The notes beneath the pieces are model-generated. The model saw only the letters and a list, made by a program, of their open reading frames with translations, was not told where the DNA came from and ran no database searches. DNA of 7,999 bases from Chloroflexota bacterium (GTDB lineage: Bacteria > Chloroflexota > Anaerolineae > Anaerolineales > UBA4823): NCBI GenBank assembly GCA_030669775.1, contig DAOVCZ010000077.1, positions 1-7,999 of the forward strand. The letters run 5' to 3'. A program made the position numbers and the translations under genes. Numbering within the stretch: position 1 is the stretch's first letter; each line of letters starts with the position of its first letter. Shown one piece after another: positions 1-5,862 of the stretch.

Positions 1-789
1 GTATGGGCGTAATGATAAGTGTGTCTGCTCACGGTCCCAAGGGCATCCATCTGGGGCGCGTAAATGGGCAACTACCTCTTGGAACCCCTCAAATGATGAA
101 CTGTTCCTCAATGGTGGAACATATAAGGCAGTGAGCATACCTATTTTTTGGCTGCGATCGATTTCATAGAGATCAATGGTTTCAACATGCGCTTTTTCTG
201 TCCCAGCGCCATGGACGAGCTTAACCTGGTGATCGTCTGGATAAACAGCCATCAATGTTAGTTTCACGTTCGAAGCCACTGCAGGTGAATGGATTTGGGC
301 GATCACTGCTGGCGCGCTGGGGGGAAAAGGAGGATGGTGGGCAATCGCAAGTTCCAAGGCATCTACCAACGCAGTCAGTGGGAACGGGTCAATTCCCAAC
401 AGACCAAAGGCCGAGTCGACAAAACTTATCCCCTCAACAAGAGTAACTGGAATATCCTCGTCCTGAGCCCGGCGGGCGATCTCAGGCGCTGTGGCCTCTG
501 CGATAAATGGATGTCCCGGCACTCCATAGACTATGCCAGTTTCTCTCTGACCTAATGAAATGATAGTATCAACAATCTTCTCATAAATATCTTCAAATGA
601 GGCTCCTTCTTCATAATATTGATCGAAGGAATGAACCCGTAATTCAGATGGAAATCCAGCCACAGTCGGATGCATACGTGTGCGCAAATAGATCTCTGGT
701 ATGCTTCCCAATATTTCCCACGCCTGACGAGTAAGCAATGCCGGGTCGCCTGGTCCAAGACCTAGAAGTGTGATACCTGGTTGACTCAT
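1..789 (-). CDS. mazG: SAM-dependent tetrapyrrole methylase / MazG nucleoside triphosphate pyrophosphohydrolase fusion, partial (3' end outside window)
   Basis: The frame is open from the ATG at 789 to the window edge, giving 263 codons with no stop. The N-terminal part looks like a tetrapyrrole (corrin/porphyrin) methylase: LLGLGPGDP at residues 8-16 is the nucleotide-binding start of that fold, and GVPGHP at 89-94 is its glycine-proline loop. From about residue 235 the protein turns into a MazG domain, with APDGCPWDREQTHLSLRPY at about 245-263, the hallmark opening of that family. The metal-binding EExxE helix would lie past the edge. MazG enzymes hydrolyse nucleoside triphosphates, including damaged ones, to monophosphate and pyrophosphate in the cytoplasm. 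What the methylase half methylates in such fusions (B. subtilis YabN type) is not settled. An AAAGGAA ribosome-binding site lies about 10 nt before the ATG. The gene follows the rpsI terminator, so it probably has its own promoter, but I see no convincing one. Confidence 0.9.
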   Translation of the reverse strand, partial: MSQPGITLLGLGPGDPALLTRQAWEILGSIPEIYLRTRMHPTVAGFPSELRVHSFDQYYEEGASFEDIYEKIVDTIISLGQRETGIVYGVPGHPFIAEATAPEIARRAQDEDIPVTLVEGISFVDSAFGLLGIDPFPLTALVDALELAIAHHPPFPPSAPAVIAQIHSPAVASNVKLTLMAVYPDDHQVKLVHGAGTEKAHVETIDLYEIDRSQKIGMLTALYVPPLRNSSSFEGFQEVVAHLRAPDGCPWDREQTHLSLRPY

Positions 790-895
790 TTTATGGATTT
801 CCTTTTACTTCTCAATTAACATGTCGCTCAAGATGATAGACTAATTCGTCCGAAGAGAAGGTGCATGGCTTTAATACAGGTTTGTTGATTAAATC

Positions 896-949
896 AAAAA
901 TGCGTGAGAGCGATTCGCGGGTCGAGACCACGAAAACAGGCTCACGCAT
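896..949 (-). terminator. Rho-independent terminator after rpsI
   Basis: On the minus strand a perfect 9-bp outer stem (ATGCGTGAG at 941-949 read in reverse, pairing with CTCACGCAT at 900-908) is followed directly by TTTTTGATTT. The 32-nt interior can fold again: TTCGT (934-930) with GCGAA (918-914), then GGT with ACC around a CTCG loop with one bulged C. The result is a two-tier hairpin. It starts 21 nt after the rpsI stop codon and lies 107 nt before the mazG start, so it should end the ribosomal-protein transcript and separate mazG from it. The large interior is unusual for a simple terminator, but the U-tract and position fit well. Confidence 0.8.
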
Positions 950-970
950 CGAAGATTTGTGTGAAGGGCC

Positions 971-1366
971 TTACCGCTTTGTGTAGGTTGGGGCTTTTCG
1001 GGCTCGTTTTAATCCAGGTTTCTTGCGTTCTTTTTCGCGTGAATCGCGAGTTAATAGACCGGCTTTGCGGAGCATTGGCTGATGATCTGGGATCATTTTG
1101 ATCAATGCGCGTGCTAATCCAAGTTTTACTGCATCAGATTGACCCGTGACACCACCACCTTTAACCAAAACAGTTACATCCAGCTGCCCTCTGCTTTCGC
1201 CTGTTGTGTCCAAAGGTGTCAAGATATTCTCTTTATCTCCCACACGAGGAAAGTAATCCTCCAGAACTTTTCCGTTAATTACAAAATTTCCAGAACCACT
1301 CATGATCCTCACTCTGGCGGTGCTCTCTTTGCGACGACCAACACCTTCGTAATACTGTACTGCCAT
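971..1366 (-). CDS. rpsI: 30S ribosomal protein S9
   Basis: The 131-residue product has the normal length for bacterial S9 (uS9). The family signature GGVTGQSDAVKLGLARAL is at about residues 71-88. The basic tail from about 106 ends in APTYTKR; in this family the C-terminal Lys-Arg reaches the ribosomal P site and touches tRNA. The N-terminal YYEGVGRRKESTARVRI is also typical. The ATG at 1366 has a strong AAGGAGAG ribosome-binding site that overlaps the rplM stop region, and the gap to rplM is only 12 nt, so the two are co-transcribed and probably translationally linked. It is the last gene before the terminator. No unusual residues were seen. Confidence 0.98.
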   Translation of the reverse strand: MAVQYYEGVGRRKESTARVRIMSGSGNFVINGKVLEDYFPRVGDKENILTPLDTTGESRGQLDVTVLVKGGGVTGQSDAVKLGLARALIKMIPDHQPMLRKAGLLTRDSREKERKKPGLKRARKAPTYTKR

Positions 1367-1378
1367 AATCTCTCCTTA

Positions 1379-1807
1379 TCACTCTACCGGTTTAGGATGT
1401 TGAGCATTGTGGGGGTGATCGGGTCCAGCATAGATTTTCAGCTTCTTAATCAGCTTGCGCCCATATCGATTATGCGGCAACATTCCCCAAACCGCCTGTC
1501 TGATCACACGATCGGGATATTTCGCTAATTGATCGCGTAGATTTATCTGCTTTAACCCCCCAGGGTATCCACTGTGGCGATAATAAATTTTATCGTCTAA
1601 CTTTTTTCCGGTGACAGTAATTCGCTCCGCATTGACTACAACGACATAATCACCGGTATCTACACCTGGAGTAAATGTCGGCTTATCCTTGCCCATTAAT
1701 ATAGTCGCGAGTTGGGTAGCCAGCCGACCAAGATTCTGGCCATTTGCATCCACTAATTTCCATTCATGAGCGATATCGCCAGATTTTGGTATGTACGTTT
1801 TTTGCAC
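1379..1807 (-). CDS. rplM: 50S ribosomal protein L13
   Basis: The 142-residue product is normal for L13 (uL13), an early-assembly large-subunit protein that binds 23S rRNA. The signature lies at about residues 105-138: AVWGMLPHNRYGRKLIKKLK, then IYAGPDHPHNAQHP. The N-terminal block with WKLVDANGQNLGRLAT is equally diagnostic. The start is GTG, not ATG. It is chosen because MQKTYIPK is the expected N-terminus and a GGAGAGAG ribosome-binding site sits about 8 nt upstream. It lies 43 nt after truA and 12 nt before rpsI, the usual L13-S9 pair. The 43-nt gap is A/T rich (TAATAT is present) but I find no matching -35 box, so transcription most likely continues from upstream. Confidence 0.98.
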   Translation of the reverse strand: MQKTYIPKSGDIAHEWKLVDANGQNLGRLATQLATILMGKDKPTFTPGVDTGDYVVVVNAERITVTGKKLDDKIYYRHSGYPGGLKQINLRDQLAKYPDRVIRQAVWGMLPHNRYGRKLIKKLKIYAGPDHPHNAQHPKPVE

Positions 1808-1813
1808 AGTTCT

Positions 1814-1820
1814 CTCTCCA
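1814..1820 (-). promoter_or_regulatory. Ribosome-binding site supporting the GTG start of rplM
   Basis: The minus strand reads TGGAGAG followed by 7-8 nt and then GTG at 1807. The spacing and purine-rich core support initiation at this GTG rather than at a later codon. The next residues match the L13 N-terminus. Confidence 0.65.
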
Positions 1821-1850
1821 CTGCTTATATTATTCTTGTTTACAATAAAT

Positions 1851-2621
1851 TCATTTCAAATTCAAGGTAGTGTCATCCGCTTGATGGGGATAAACAACTT
1901 CAGTTAAAATTAAACCTTGTGCGGGGGCGAGTCCCTGAACTAGCTCCCTTTCCTTTCCATCGAGACATGACTTTATCTCGTCAGGATTTCGCTTTCCCTG
2001 GCCAATCTCTACTTGAAAACTTACCAATCGTCGGACCATATGATACAGGAACGCGTTCCCCAAGATTTCGAAGACCAGGTCTTGTTTTGCCCCCTGCCAG
2101 GTGGAAGTAAAGATTTCTCTTATTGTGCTTCCTCCTGGTTGTGGGGCAGATCCAAATGCTGAGAAATCATGCCTGCCAATCAGGTACGCCGCTGTCTCGT
2201 GGAGCAGTTCTATCGAAACTGCAGGCCAAACTCGCCAGGCATATCGTTCACGTAAAGGCTGTCGAACATTATCACAAAACAATCGATAGCGGTATTGGCG
2301 AGCGGTAGCAGAGAAACGGGGGTGGAATTCATTACTTGTTAGCTCTACCGATTGAGCAGCAATATCATCTGGTAGATTGGCATTCAAGGCATCTTGCAGC
2401 TCTACAGTTGAGTGATTCCATCCGAATTCGAATGCGATCACTTGACCTGAGGCATGTACTCCCGTATCTGTCCTACCTGCGCCGAGAATGGTCGAATTTT
2501 GCCAACCGATTGATCGCAAGGCAGCTTCAACCGACGCTTGAACTGTACGACCCTTCACCTGACGTTGAAAGCCTTGAAAATCAGTTCCATCGTAGGCCAG
2601 GATAACTTTGTAATGTGCCAT
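1851..2621 (-). CDS. truA: tRNA pseudouridine(38-40) synthase TruA
   Basis: The 256-residue protein isomerises uridines 38-40 in the anticodon stem-loop of many tRNAs to pseudouridine. The opening YKVILAYDGTDFQGFQRQ is typical. The catalytic motif GAGRTDTGVHA is at about 47-57, with the nucleophile Asp52. RQYRYRLF (about 108-115) and GNAFLYHMVRRLV (188-200) are the other conserved blocks. The length matches bacterial TruA, and the frame is intact from ATG (2621) to TGA. It sits between rplQ and rplM, its usual place in Gram-positive and Chloroflexota ribosomal clusters. No clear Shine-Dalgarno precedes the ATG; instead a strong hairpin ends 8 nt upstream of it (2630-2663). Expression may therefore be lower than that of its neighbours, or controlled by RNA structure; this is inference. 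Confidence 0.97.
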   Translation of the reverse strand: MAHYKVILAYDGTDFQGFQRQVKGRTVQASVEAALRSIGWQNSTILGAGRTDTGVHASGQVIAFEFGWNHSTVELQDALNANLPDDIAAQSVELTSNEFHPRFSATARQYRYRLFCDNVRQPLRERYAWRVWPAVSIELLHETAAYLIGRHDFSAFGSAPQPGGSTIREIFTSTWQGAKQDLVFEILGNAFLYHMVRRLVSFQVEIGQGKRNPDEIKSCLDGKERELVQGLAPAQGLILTEVVYPHQADDTTLNLK

Positions 2622-2629
2622 TTACTTGC

Positions 2630-2663
2630 TTTGGAAGGCGATTTTTGGTTGATCGCTTCCAAA
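2630..2663 (-). other. Strong hairpin between rplQ and truA
   Basis: TTTGGAAG (2630-2637) pairs with CTTCCAAA (2656-2663), and CGAT (2639-2642) with ATCG (2652-2655). This leaves one bulged base (2638) and a 9-nt loop, a 12-bp stem in all. On the transcript the 3' arm ends 8 nt before the truA ATG. There is no T-tract on either strand, so it is not an ordinary terminator. It could slow ribosome loading on truA, be an RNase processing site, or protect the upstream mRNA 3' end. The pairing is read directly; the role is inferred. Confidence 0.6.
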
Positions 2664-2687
2664 TGAAAACCTGATTATGACTCTAAC

Positions 2688-3065
2688 TTACTCTTCAATT
2701 AGCTCAATTAGAACCATCTCCGCAGAGTCACCGTAACGCGGTCCGAGCTTCAAAATACGTGTATATCCACCTGGTCTATCTTCATAACGAGGTGCAATAT
2801 CGTCGAATAATTTCTGTACCATTTCAGGATCATCCATACGAGCAGCAGCTAAGCGACGGGCATGTACCATCTGCGCTTCCCCTGCAGAGTTGCCTCGTTT
2901 TGCCAGTGTGATCAATCTTTCTGCCTGACCACGAACTGCCTGAGCTTTAGCTCTAGTTGTCTTGATCCGTTCATGAGTGAACAGTTGATTTACCATAATA
3001 CGCCGCAGGGCTCTGCGTTCATCTTTGCCACGACTTAGCCTTTTACCTGCTACTTTATGTCGCAT
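2688..3065 (-). CDS. rplQ: 50S ribosomal protein L17
   Basis: The 125-residue product is standard for bacterial L17 (bL17), which sits near the peptide exit side of the large subunit. The N-terminal signature MRHKVAGKRLSRGKDERRAL and the block LFTHERIKTTRAKAQAVR (about 28-45) identify it. The C-terminus with GGYTRILKLGPRYGDSAEMVLIEL (99-122) is complete. It starts 7 nt after the rpoA stop, with GGAGTAGG as ribosome-binding site across the rpoA end, so it is translationally coupled to rpoA as in most bacteria. It ends with TAA, 66 nt before truA. Confidence 0.98.
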   Translation of the reverse strand: MRHKVAGKRLSRGKDERRALRRIMVNQLFTHERIKTTRAKAQAVRGQAERLITLAKRGNSAGEAQMVHARRLAAARMDDPEMVQKLFDDIAPRYEDRPGGYTRILKLGPRYGDSAEMVLIELIEE

Positions 3066-3072
3066 TTCTTAC

Positions 3073-4044
3073 CTACTCCGCTTCATTTTCTTCTTCATCT
3101 TCCAGATAGCCCTTCTCGCTCATCTTAGTTCTGAGCTCGTCGAGACTTTTTTCGCCAAAGTTGCGGATGGACATAACAGCATCATCACCCTTTTCAAGCA
3201 ACTCCAGTACTTCACCTACAGTGGTGATTCCAGTTCGTTTGAGAGAATTAAATACCCTGACTGACAGGTCCAGATTTTCAATCGGTGTCTCGATCATTTC
3301 ACTAGTCAACCGGCTGCTCTCTTCTTCCTCCTGGGCGACGATGGTTAGCGATTCCTCACTTACTCCCGCTAAATGACGCAGATGTTCGATCATAATTTTT
3401 GCGCTGGTGCTCAGCGCTTCTTCTGGTCCAACCGTTCCATCAGTCCAAATCTCCATGAGCAGCCGATCATAGTTCGTACTTTGCCCGACTCGAGCATAAC
3501 CGGTTTCCCAGTTAATCCGCTTTACTGGGCTGAAAATAGCATCGACTGGTATCTCACCGATGGGTAAACGCCCACCACGCTCATCGGCAGGAGAATATCC
3601 CCGACCGCGTTCGGCAGTCATTTCGATCTCGAGGCTCGCTTCATTTGCATCAACTGTGAAAAGATAAAGATCTGGATTTACGATCTCTACCTCGGGGGGA
3701 GCGATAATGTCTGCTGCTGTGACAATACCCGCGCCTCGAACCTCGAGATGCAGTCGAGCAGTATCAACATCAAACATTTTTATCCGCAGCTGTTTGATTT
3801 GCAACATAACGCGAATAACATCTTCGCGCACTCCAGGGATTTCACTGAACTCGTGCTGCACATCAGCAATACGGATCGAGGTGACTGCCGCGCCTTCCAA
3901 GGATGAAAGCAATACCCGGCGCAAGGCATTTCCCAGGGTAATCCCATAACCACGTTCAAGCGGGCTGATTACAAACTTGCCATAATTCCGAGCTTCCGCT
4001 TCACGCTCAATTTTTGGCGTCACCATATTTGTCAAACCTATCAC
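3073..4044 (-). CDS. rpoA: DNA-directed RNA polymerase subunit alpha
   Basis: The 323-residue product has both alpha domains. The N-terminal assembly domain (about 8-235) carries SPLERGYGITLGNALRRVLLSSLEG (27-51), which forms the dimer and contacts beta and beta'. The C-terminal domain (about 255-315) carries VRVFNSLKRTGITTVGEVLE and RNFGEKSLDEL. Arg263 and Asn266 fall where the E. coli UP-element-binding residues R265 and N268 lie. A flexible acidic linker (EEEESS, about 239-244) joins the domains, and the tail is acidic (EDEEENEAE). The start is GTG at 4044, supported by GAGGTG 4 nt upstream; the ATG six codons later (Met7) lacks such a site. It lies between rpsD and rplQ, the standard alpha-operon position. 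Confidence 0.98.
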   Translation of the reverse strand: MIGLTNMVTPKIEREAEARNYGKFVISPLERGYGITLGNALRRVLLSSLEGAAVTSIRIADVQHEFSEIPGVREDVIRVMLQIKQLRIKMFDVDTARLHLEVRGAGIVTAADIIAPPEVEIVNPDLYLFTVDANEASLEIEMTAERGRGYSPADERGGRLPIGEIPVDAIFSPVKRINWETGYARVGQSTNYDRLLMEIWTDGTVGPEEALSTSAKIMIEHLRHLAGVSEESLTIVAQEEEESSRLTSEMIETPIENLDLSVRVFNSLKRTGITTVGEVLELLEKGDDAVMSIRNFGEKSLDELRTKMSEKGYLEDEEENEAE

Positions 4045-4048
4045 GGTT

Positions 4049-4054
4049 CACCTC
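4049..4054 (-). promoter_or_regulatory. Ribosome-binding site deciding the GTG start of rpoA
   Basis: GAGGTG on the minus strand lies 4 nt before GTG at 4044. The alternative ATG at codon 7 is preceded by GGTTTGACAA, which has no purine-rich core. The GTG start is therefore preferred, giving six extra residues (MIGLTN) ahead of MVTPKIE. Confidence 0.6.
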
Positions 4055-4112
4055 ATTTGGATAATCAAACCGTCTCTCCTTCAAAAAGTGAGGGAGAGCA
4101 AATAACATCAAC

Positions 4113-4751
4113 TTATCGTTTGTAATACTCCACGATCAATTGTTCATTGAGATTACCATCAATCTCAGCTCGCTCAGGTAAGCGAATAACAGTTCCTTTC
4201 AAAGCTTTCACATCCCTGCTAACCCATTCCGGAGTTGATCTGTCCTCTGCGAGTGCTGGCAGATCTTTGAAAAAGGTTCTTTTCCGTGAACCCTCTCGTA
4301 CGGCGATCTCATCTCCTGGAGAAATGAGCATGGAGGGTACATCTGTCCTTCGTCCATTAACATCGAAATGCCCGTGGGTGACTAATAATCGCGCCTGGGC
4401 TCGATTGGCAGCAAATCCCAATCGAAATACAACATTATCCAGACGAGATTCAAGGATTTTAAGCAAATTTACACCCGTGAGGCCCCTGCGCTTCAATGAA
4501 ACATCATAATATCTTCGAAACTGTCTTTCCAGGACTCCATAAGTTCGGCGTGCCTTTTGCTTGGCACGCAACTGGCGGTTATAGTCAGACTCTCGTCTCC
4601 TGCGGTATTGCGATCCTTTACCATGAATTCCGGGAGGATATCCACGTCGCTCAAACGAACACTTCGGTGTGAAACAACGTTCACCCTTCAGGAATAATTT
4701 TTCACCTTCTCGCCGGCACAATTTGCAGACCGGCCCAGTATATCTAGCCAT
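4113..4751 (-). CDS. rpsD: 30S ribosomal protein S4
   Basis: The 212-residue product is typical of bacterial S4 (uS4), a primary 16S rRNA binder that starts assembly of the small-subunit body. The N-terminal region has four cysteines (Cys9, Cys12, Cys26, Cys31) in the pattern of a zinc-binding S4. The block RRGYPPGIHG (about 35-44) follows. The S4 RNA-binding domain runs from about 102 to 165 and includes SRLDNVVFRLGFAANRAQAR and THGHFDVNGRRTDVPS. The C-terminal NEQLIVEYYKR is characteristic. The start is ATG with AGAAGGAAGA about 4-6 nt upstream. It is 31 nt after rpsK and 68 nt before rpoA. In several bacteria S4 represses its own operon; no specific binding site could be confirmed here. 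Confidence 0.98.
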   Translation of the reverse strand: MARYTGPVCKLCRREGEKLFLKGERCFTPKCSFERRGYPPGIHGKGSQYRRRRESDYNRQLRAKQKARRTYGVLERQFRRYYDVSLKRRGLTGVNLLKILESRLDNVVFRLGFAANRAQARLLVTHGHFDVNGRRTDVPSMLISPGDEIAVREGSRKRTFFKDLPALAEDRSTPEWVSRDVKALKGTVIRLPERAEIDGNLNEQLIVEYYKR

Positions 4752-4782
4752 TCGCTCTTCCTTCTATAAAATTATTTTTCTA

Positions 4783-5181
4783 TTAGACGCGTCGTTTTTT
4801 AGGTGGACGGCAGCCATTATGCGGTACCGGGGTCTTATCTGTTATTGAAGTTACCTTCAGCCCGGCAGCTTGAATAGCTCGAATTGCCGATTCCCTACCA
4901 GGACCAGGTCCTTTGACAAAAATCTCAACTTCCTGGATGCCAATTGCCTGAGCTGCCTTGATAGCTTTCTCAGCTGCCAAACGGGCAGCGAAAGGGGTGC
5001 TCTTCCGAGATCCTTTAAATCCAACAGATCCGGCACTTCCCCAAACCACAGTGTTCCCTTGCTTATCTGTGATAGTCACAATCGTGTTATTGAAGGTTGC
5101 ACTGATGTGCACCTGACCAGCAGATAAAGATCTTTTTGTTTTGCGCCCACCTGAACGGCGCGATCGTTCTCCTGTTGCCAT
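4783..5181 (-). CDS. rpsK: 30S ribosomal protein S11
   Basis: The 132-residue product fits S11 (uS11), a platform protein of the small subunit that touches the mRNA exit region. Diagnostic blocks are HISATFNNTIVTITDKQGNT (25-44), GFKGSRKSTPFAA (54-66), GPGPGRESAIRAIQ (91-104) and the C-terminal TPVPHNGCRPPKKRRV. The N-terminal 20 residues are basic and variable, as in the family. The start is ATG at 5181 with AAGGATAGCGAGG just upstream. It follows rpsM after a 68-nt gap that contains a hairpin (5220-5242), and precedes rpsD by 31 nt. Confidence 0.98.
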   Translation of the reverse strand: MATGERSRRSGGRKTKRSLSAGQVHISATFNNTIVTITDKQGNTVVWGSAGSVGFKGSRKSTPFAARLAAEKAIKAAQAIGIQEVEIFVKGPGPGRESAIRAIQAAGLKVTSITDKTPVPHNGCRPPKKRRV

Positions 5182-5219
5182 AAATCCTCGCTATCCTTAC
5201 TCGATTTGTTTCTTCTAAA

Positions 5220-5242
5220 GATGAAAGAAGGGCTCTTCCATC
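5220..5242 (-). other. Hairpin between rpsM and rpsK
   Basis: On the minus strand GATGGAAGA (5242-5234) pairs with TCTTTCATC (5228-5220), a 9-bp stem with one G-U pair and a GCCCT loop. It begins 7 nt after the rpsM stop codon. Only TTTAG follows, too short a T run for efficient termination. It may be a weak attenuator, a processing site or chance. The pairing is read from sequence; no function is shown. Confidence 0.45.
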
Positions 5243-5249
5243 AAGCAGA

Positions 5250-5639
5250 TTACTTCTTCTTTGCTCCCCGTCGGCGACCACGACCGGCAACGGTTTTCTT
5301 GGGTCCCTTACGGGTACGGGCATTTGTGCGGGTGCGCTGTCCGTGTACAGGAAGATTTCGACGATGCCGCAACCCTCTGTAGCTGCCAATTTCAATTAAT
5401 CGTTTGATATGCATTTGGACATCACGCCGTAAATCACCTTCAACTTTATAATTCTGATTGATGAATTCGCGTAATGTAGCCACCTCAGAATCAGTTAAAT
5501 CCTTCACCCGTGTGTCAGGGTTTACTTGAGTCGCCTTCAGTATTTCCTTTGACCGGGTTGGACCGATGCCATATAGATATCGCAACCCTATTTCAACCCG
5601 TTTATTACGGGGGAGGTCAACACCTTCAATTCTCGCCAT
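5250..5639 (-). CDS. rpsM: 30S ribosomal protein S13
   Basis: The 129-residue product is S13 (uS13), a small-subunit head protein that forms bridges to the large subunit and contacts P-site tRNA. The N-terminus MARIEGVDLPRNKRVEIGLR with GIGPTRS (24-30) is the helix-two-turns-helix region. The basic block RGLRHRRNLPVHGQRTRTNA (88-107) is the family signature, and the tail is very rich in Lys/Arg (ending RRRGAKKK). The ATG at 5639 lies 6 nt after the rpmJ stop, and its ribosome-binding site (AGGGATGA) overlaps that stop, indicating coupling with rpmJ. Nothing unusual is visible. Confidence 0.98.
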   Translation of the reverse strand: MARIEGVDLPRNKRVEIGLRYLYGIGPTRSKEILKATQVNPDTRVKDLTDSEVATLREFINQNYKVEGDLRRDVQMHIKRLIEIGSYRGLRHRRNLPVHGQRTRTNARTRKGPKKTVAGRGRRRGAKKK

Positions 5640-5645
5640 AATCTA

Positions 5646-5759
5646 TCATCCCTGTCGTTGTTTGTGTTTTGGATTCTCACAAATTACATATACTACGCCG
5701 CGACGTTTTACTATCTTACACTTCGAACAGCGTTTTTTCACCGAAGCAGATACTTTCAT
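5646..5759 (-). CDS. rpmJ: 50S ribosomal protein L36
   Basis: This is a 37-residue protein reading MKVSASVKKRCSKCKIVKRR for its first 20 residues and ending ENPKHKQRQG, then TGA. It is the normal length of L36 (bL36), the smallest large-subunit protein. Cys11, Cys14, Cys27 and His32 make the zinc ribbon of the cysteine-containing (C+) type. The ATG at 5759 has AAGGAG about 10 nt upstream. It is the first gene after the internal promoter at 5827-5855 and is followed 6 nt later by rpsM. In many bacteria infA sits directly upstream of it; here it does not. Confidence 0.96.
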   Translation of the reverse strand: MKVSASVKKRCSKCKIVKRRGVVYVICENPKHKQRQG

Positions 5760-5826
5760 TAGCAAATCTCTCCTTACTTTCTTTCCGTAAATCTCAAAAC
5801 ACGAATGGTCAGTAGCCGAAGTTTTA

Positions 5827-5855
5827 ATTATACATAACCTAATCTTTTATGTCCA
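5827..5855 (-). promoter_or_regulatory. Sigma-70-type promoter for rpmJ and the alpha operon
   Basis: On the minus strand the -35 box TGGACA (5855-5850) and the -10 box TATAAT (5832-5827) are separated by exactly 17 nt. The -10 is a perfect consensus match and the -35 matches TTGACA at five of six positions. It lies just after the map stop codon, in the 103-bp gap before rpmJ. Transcription should start near 5820, giving a leader of about 60 nt before the rpmJ ATG. The downstream ribosomal genes and rpoA would thus have a supply independent of read-through from secY-adk-map. The boxes are seen directly; activity is inferred. Confidence 0.75.
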
Positions 5856-5862
5856 GGTCGCA

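Noticed and set aside
552..758. 68-codon open frame on the minus strand in another frame of the mazG region
   Set aside because: The frame starting at 789 gives a clear methylase-MazG product through this stretch. The smaller frame is a by-product.
904..1101. 65-codon plus-strand frame over the terminator and the rpsI end
   Set aside because: It overlaps the terminator hairpin and is antisense to the rpsI 3' end. It shows no protein-family features.
1139..1528. 129-codon open frame on the plus strand across rpsI and rplM
   Set aside because: It lies antisense to two certain ribosomal-protein genes and crosses their boundary. Its product resembles no family I know, so it is a shadow of codon bias.
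1808..1850. Possible promoter before rplM (TAATAT with A/T-rich surroundings)
   Set aside because: No -35-like box was found at 16-18 nt spacing. It is A/T-rich gap sequence, not enough to call.
2630..2663. Hairpin before truA as a terminator
   Set aside because: There is no T-tract after either arm on either strand, and truA follows 8 nt later. It is recorded as an unassigned RNA structure.
4147..4509. 120-codon open frame on the plus strand inside rpsD
   Set aside because: It is fully antisense to rpsD, with no recognisable motifs. It is a shadow frame.
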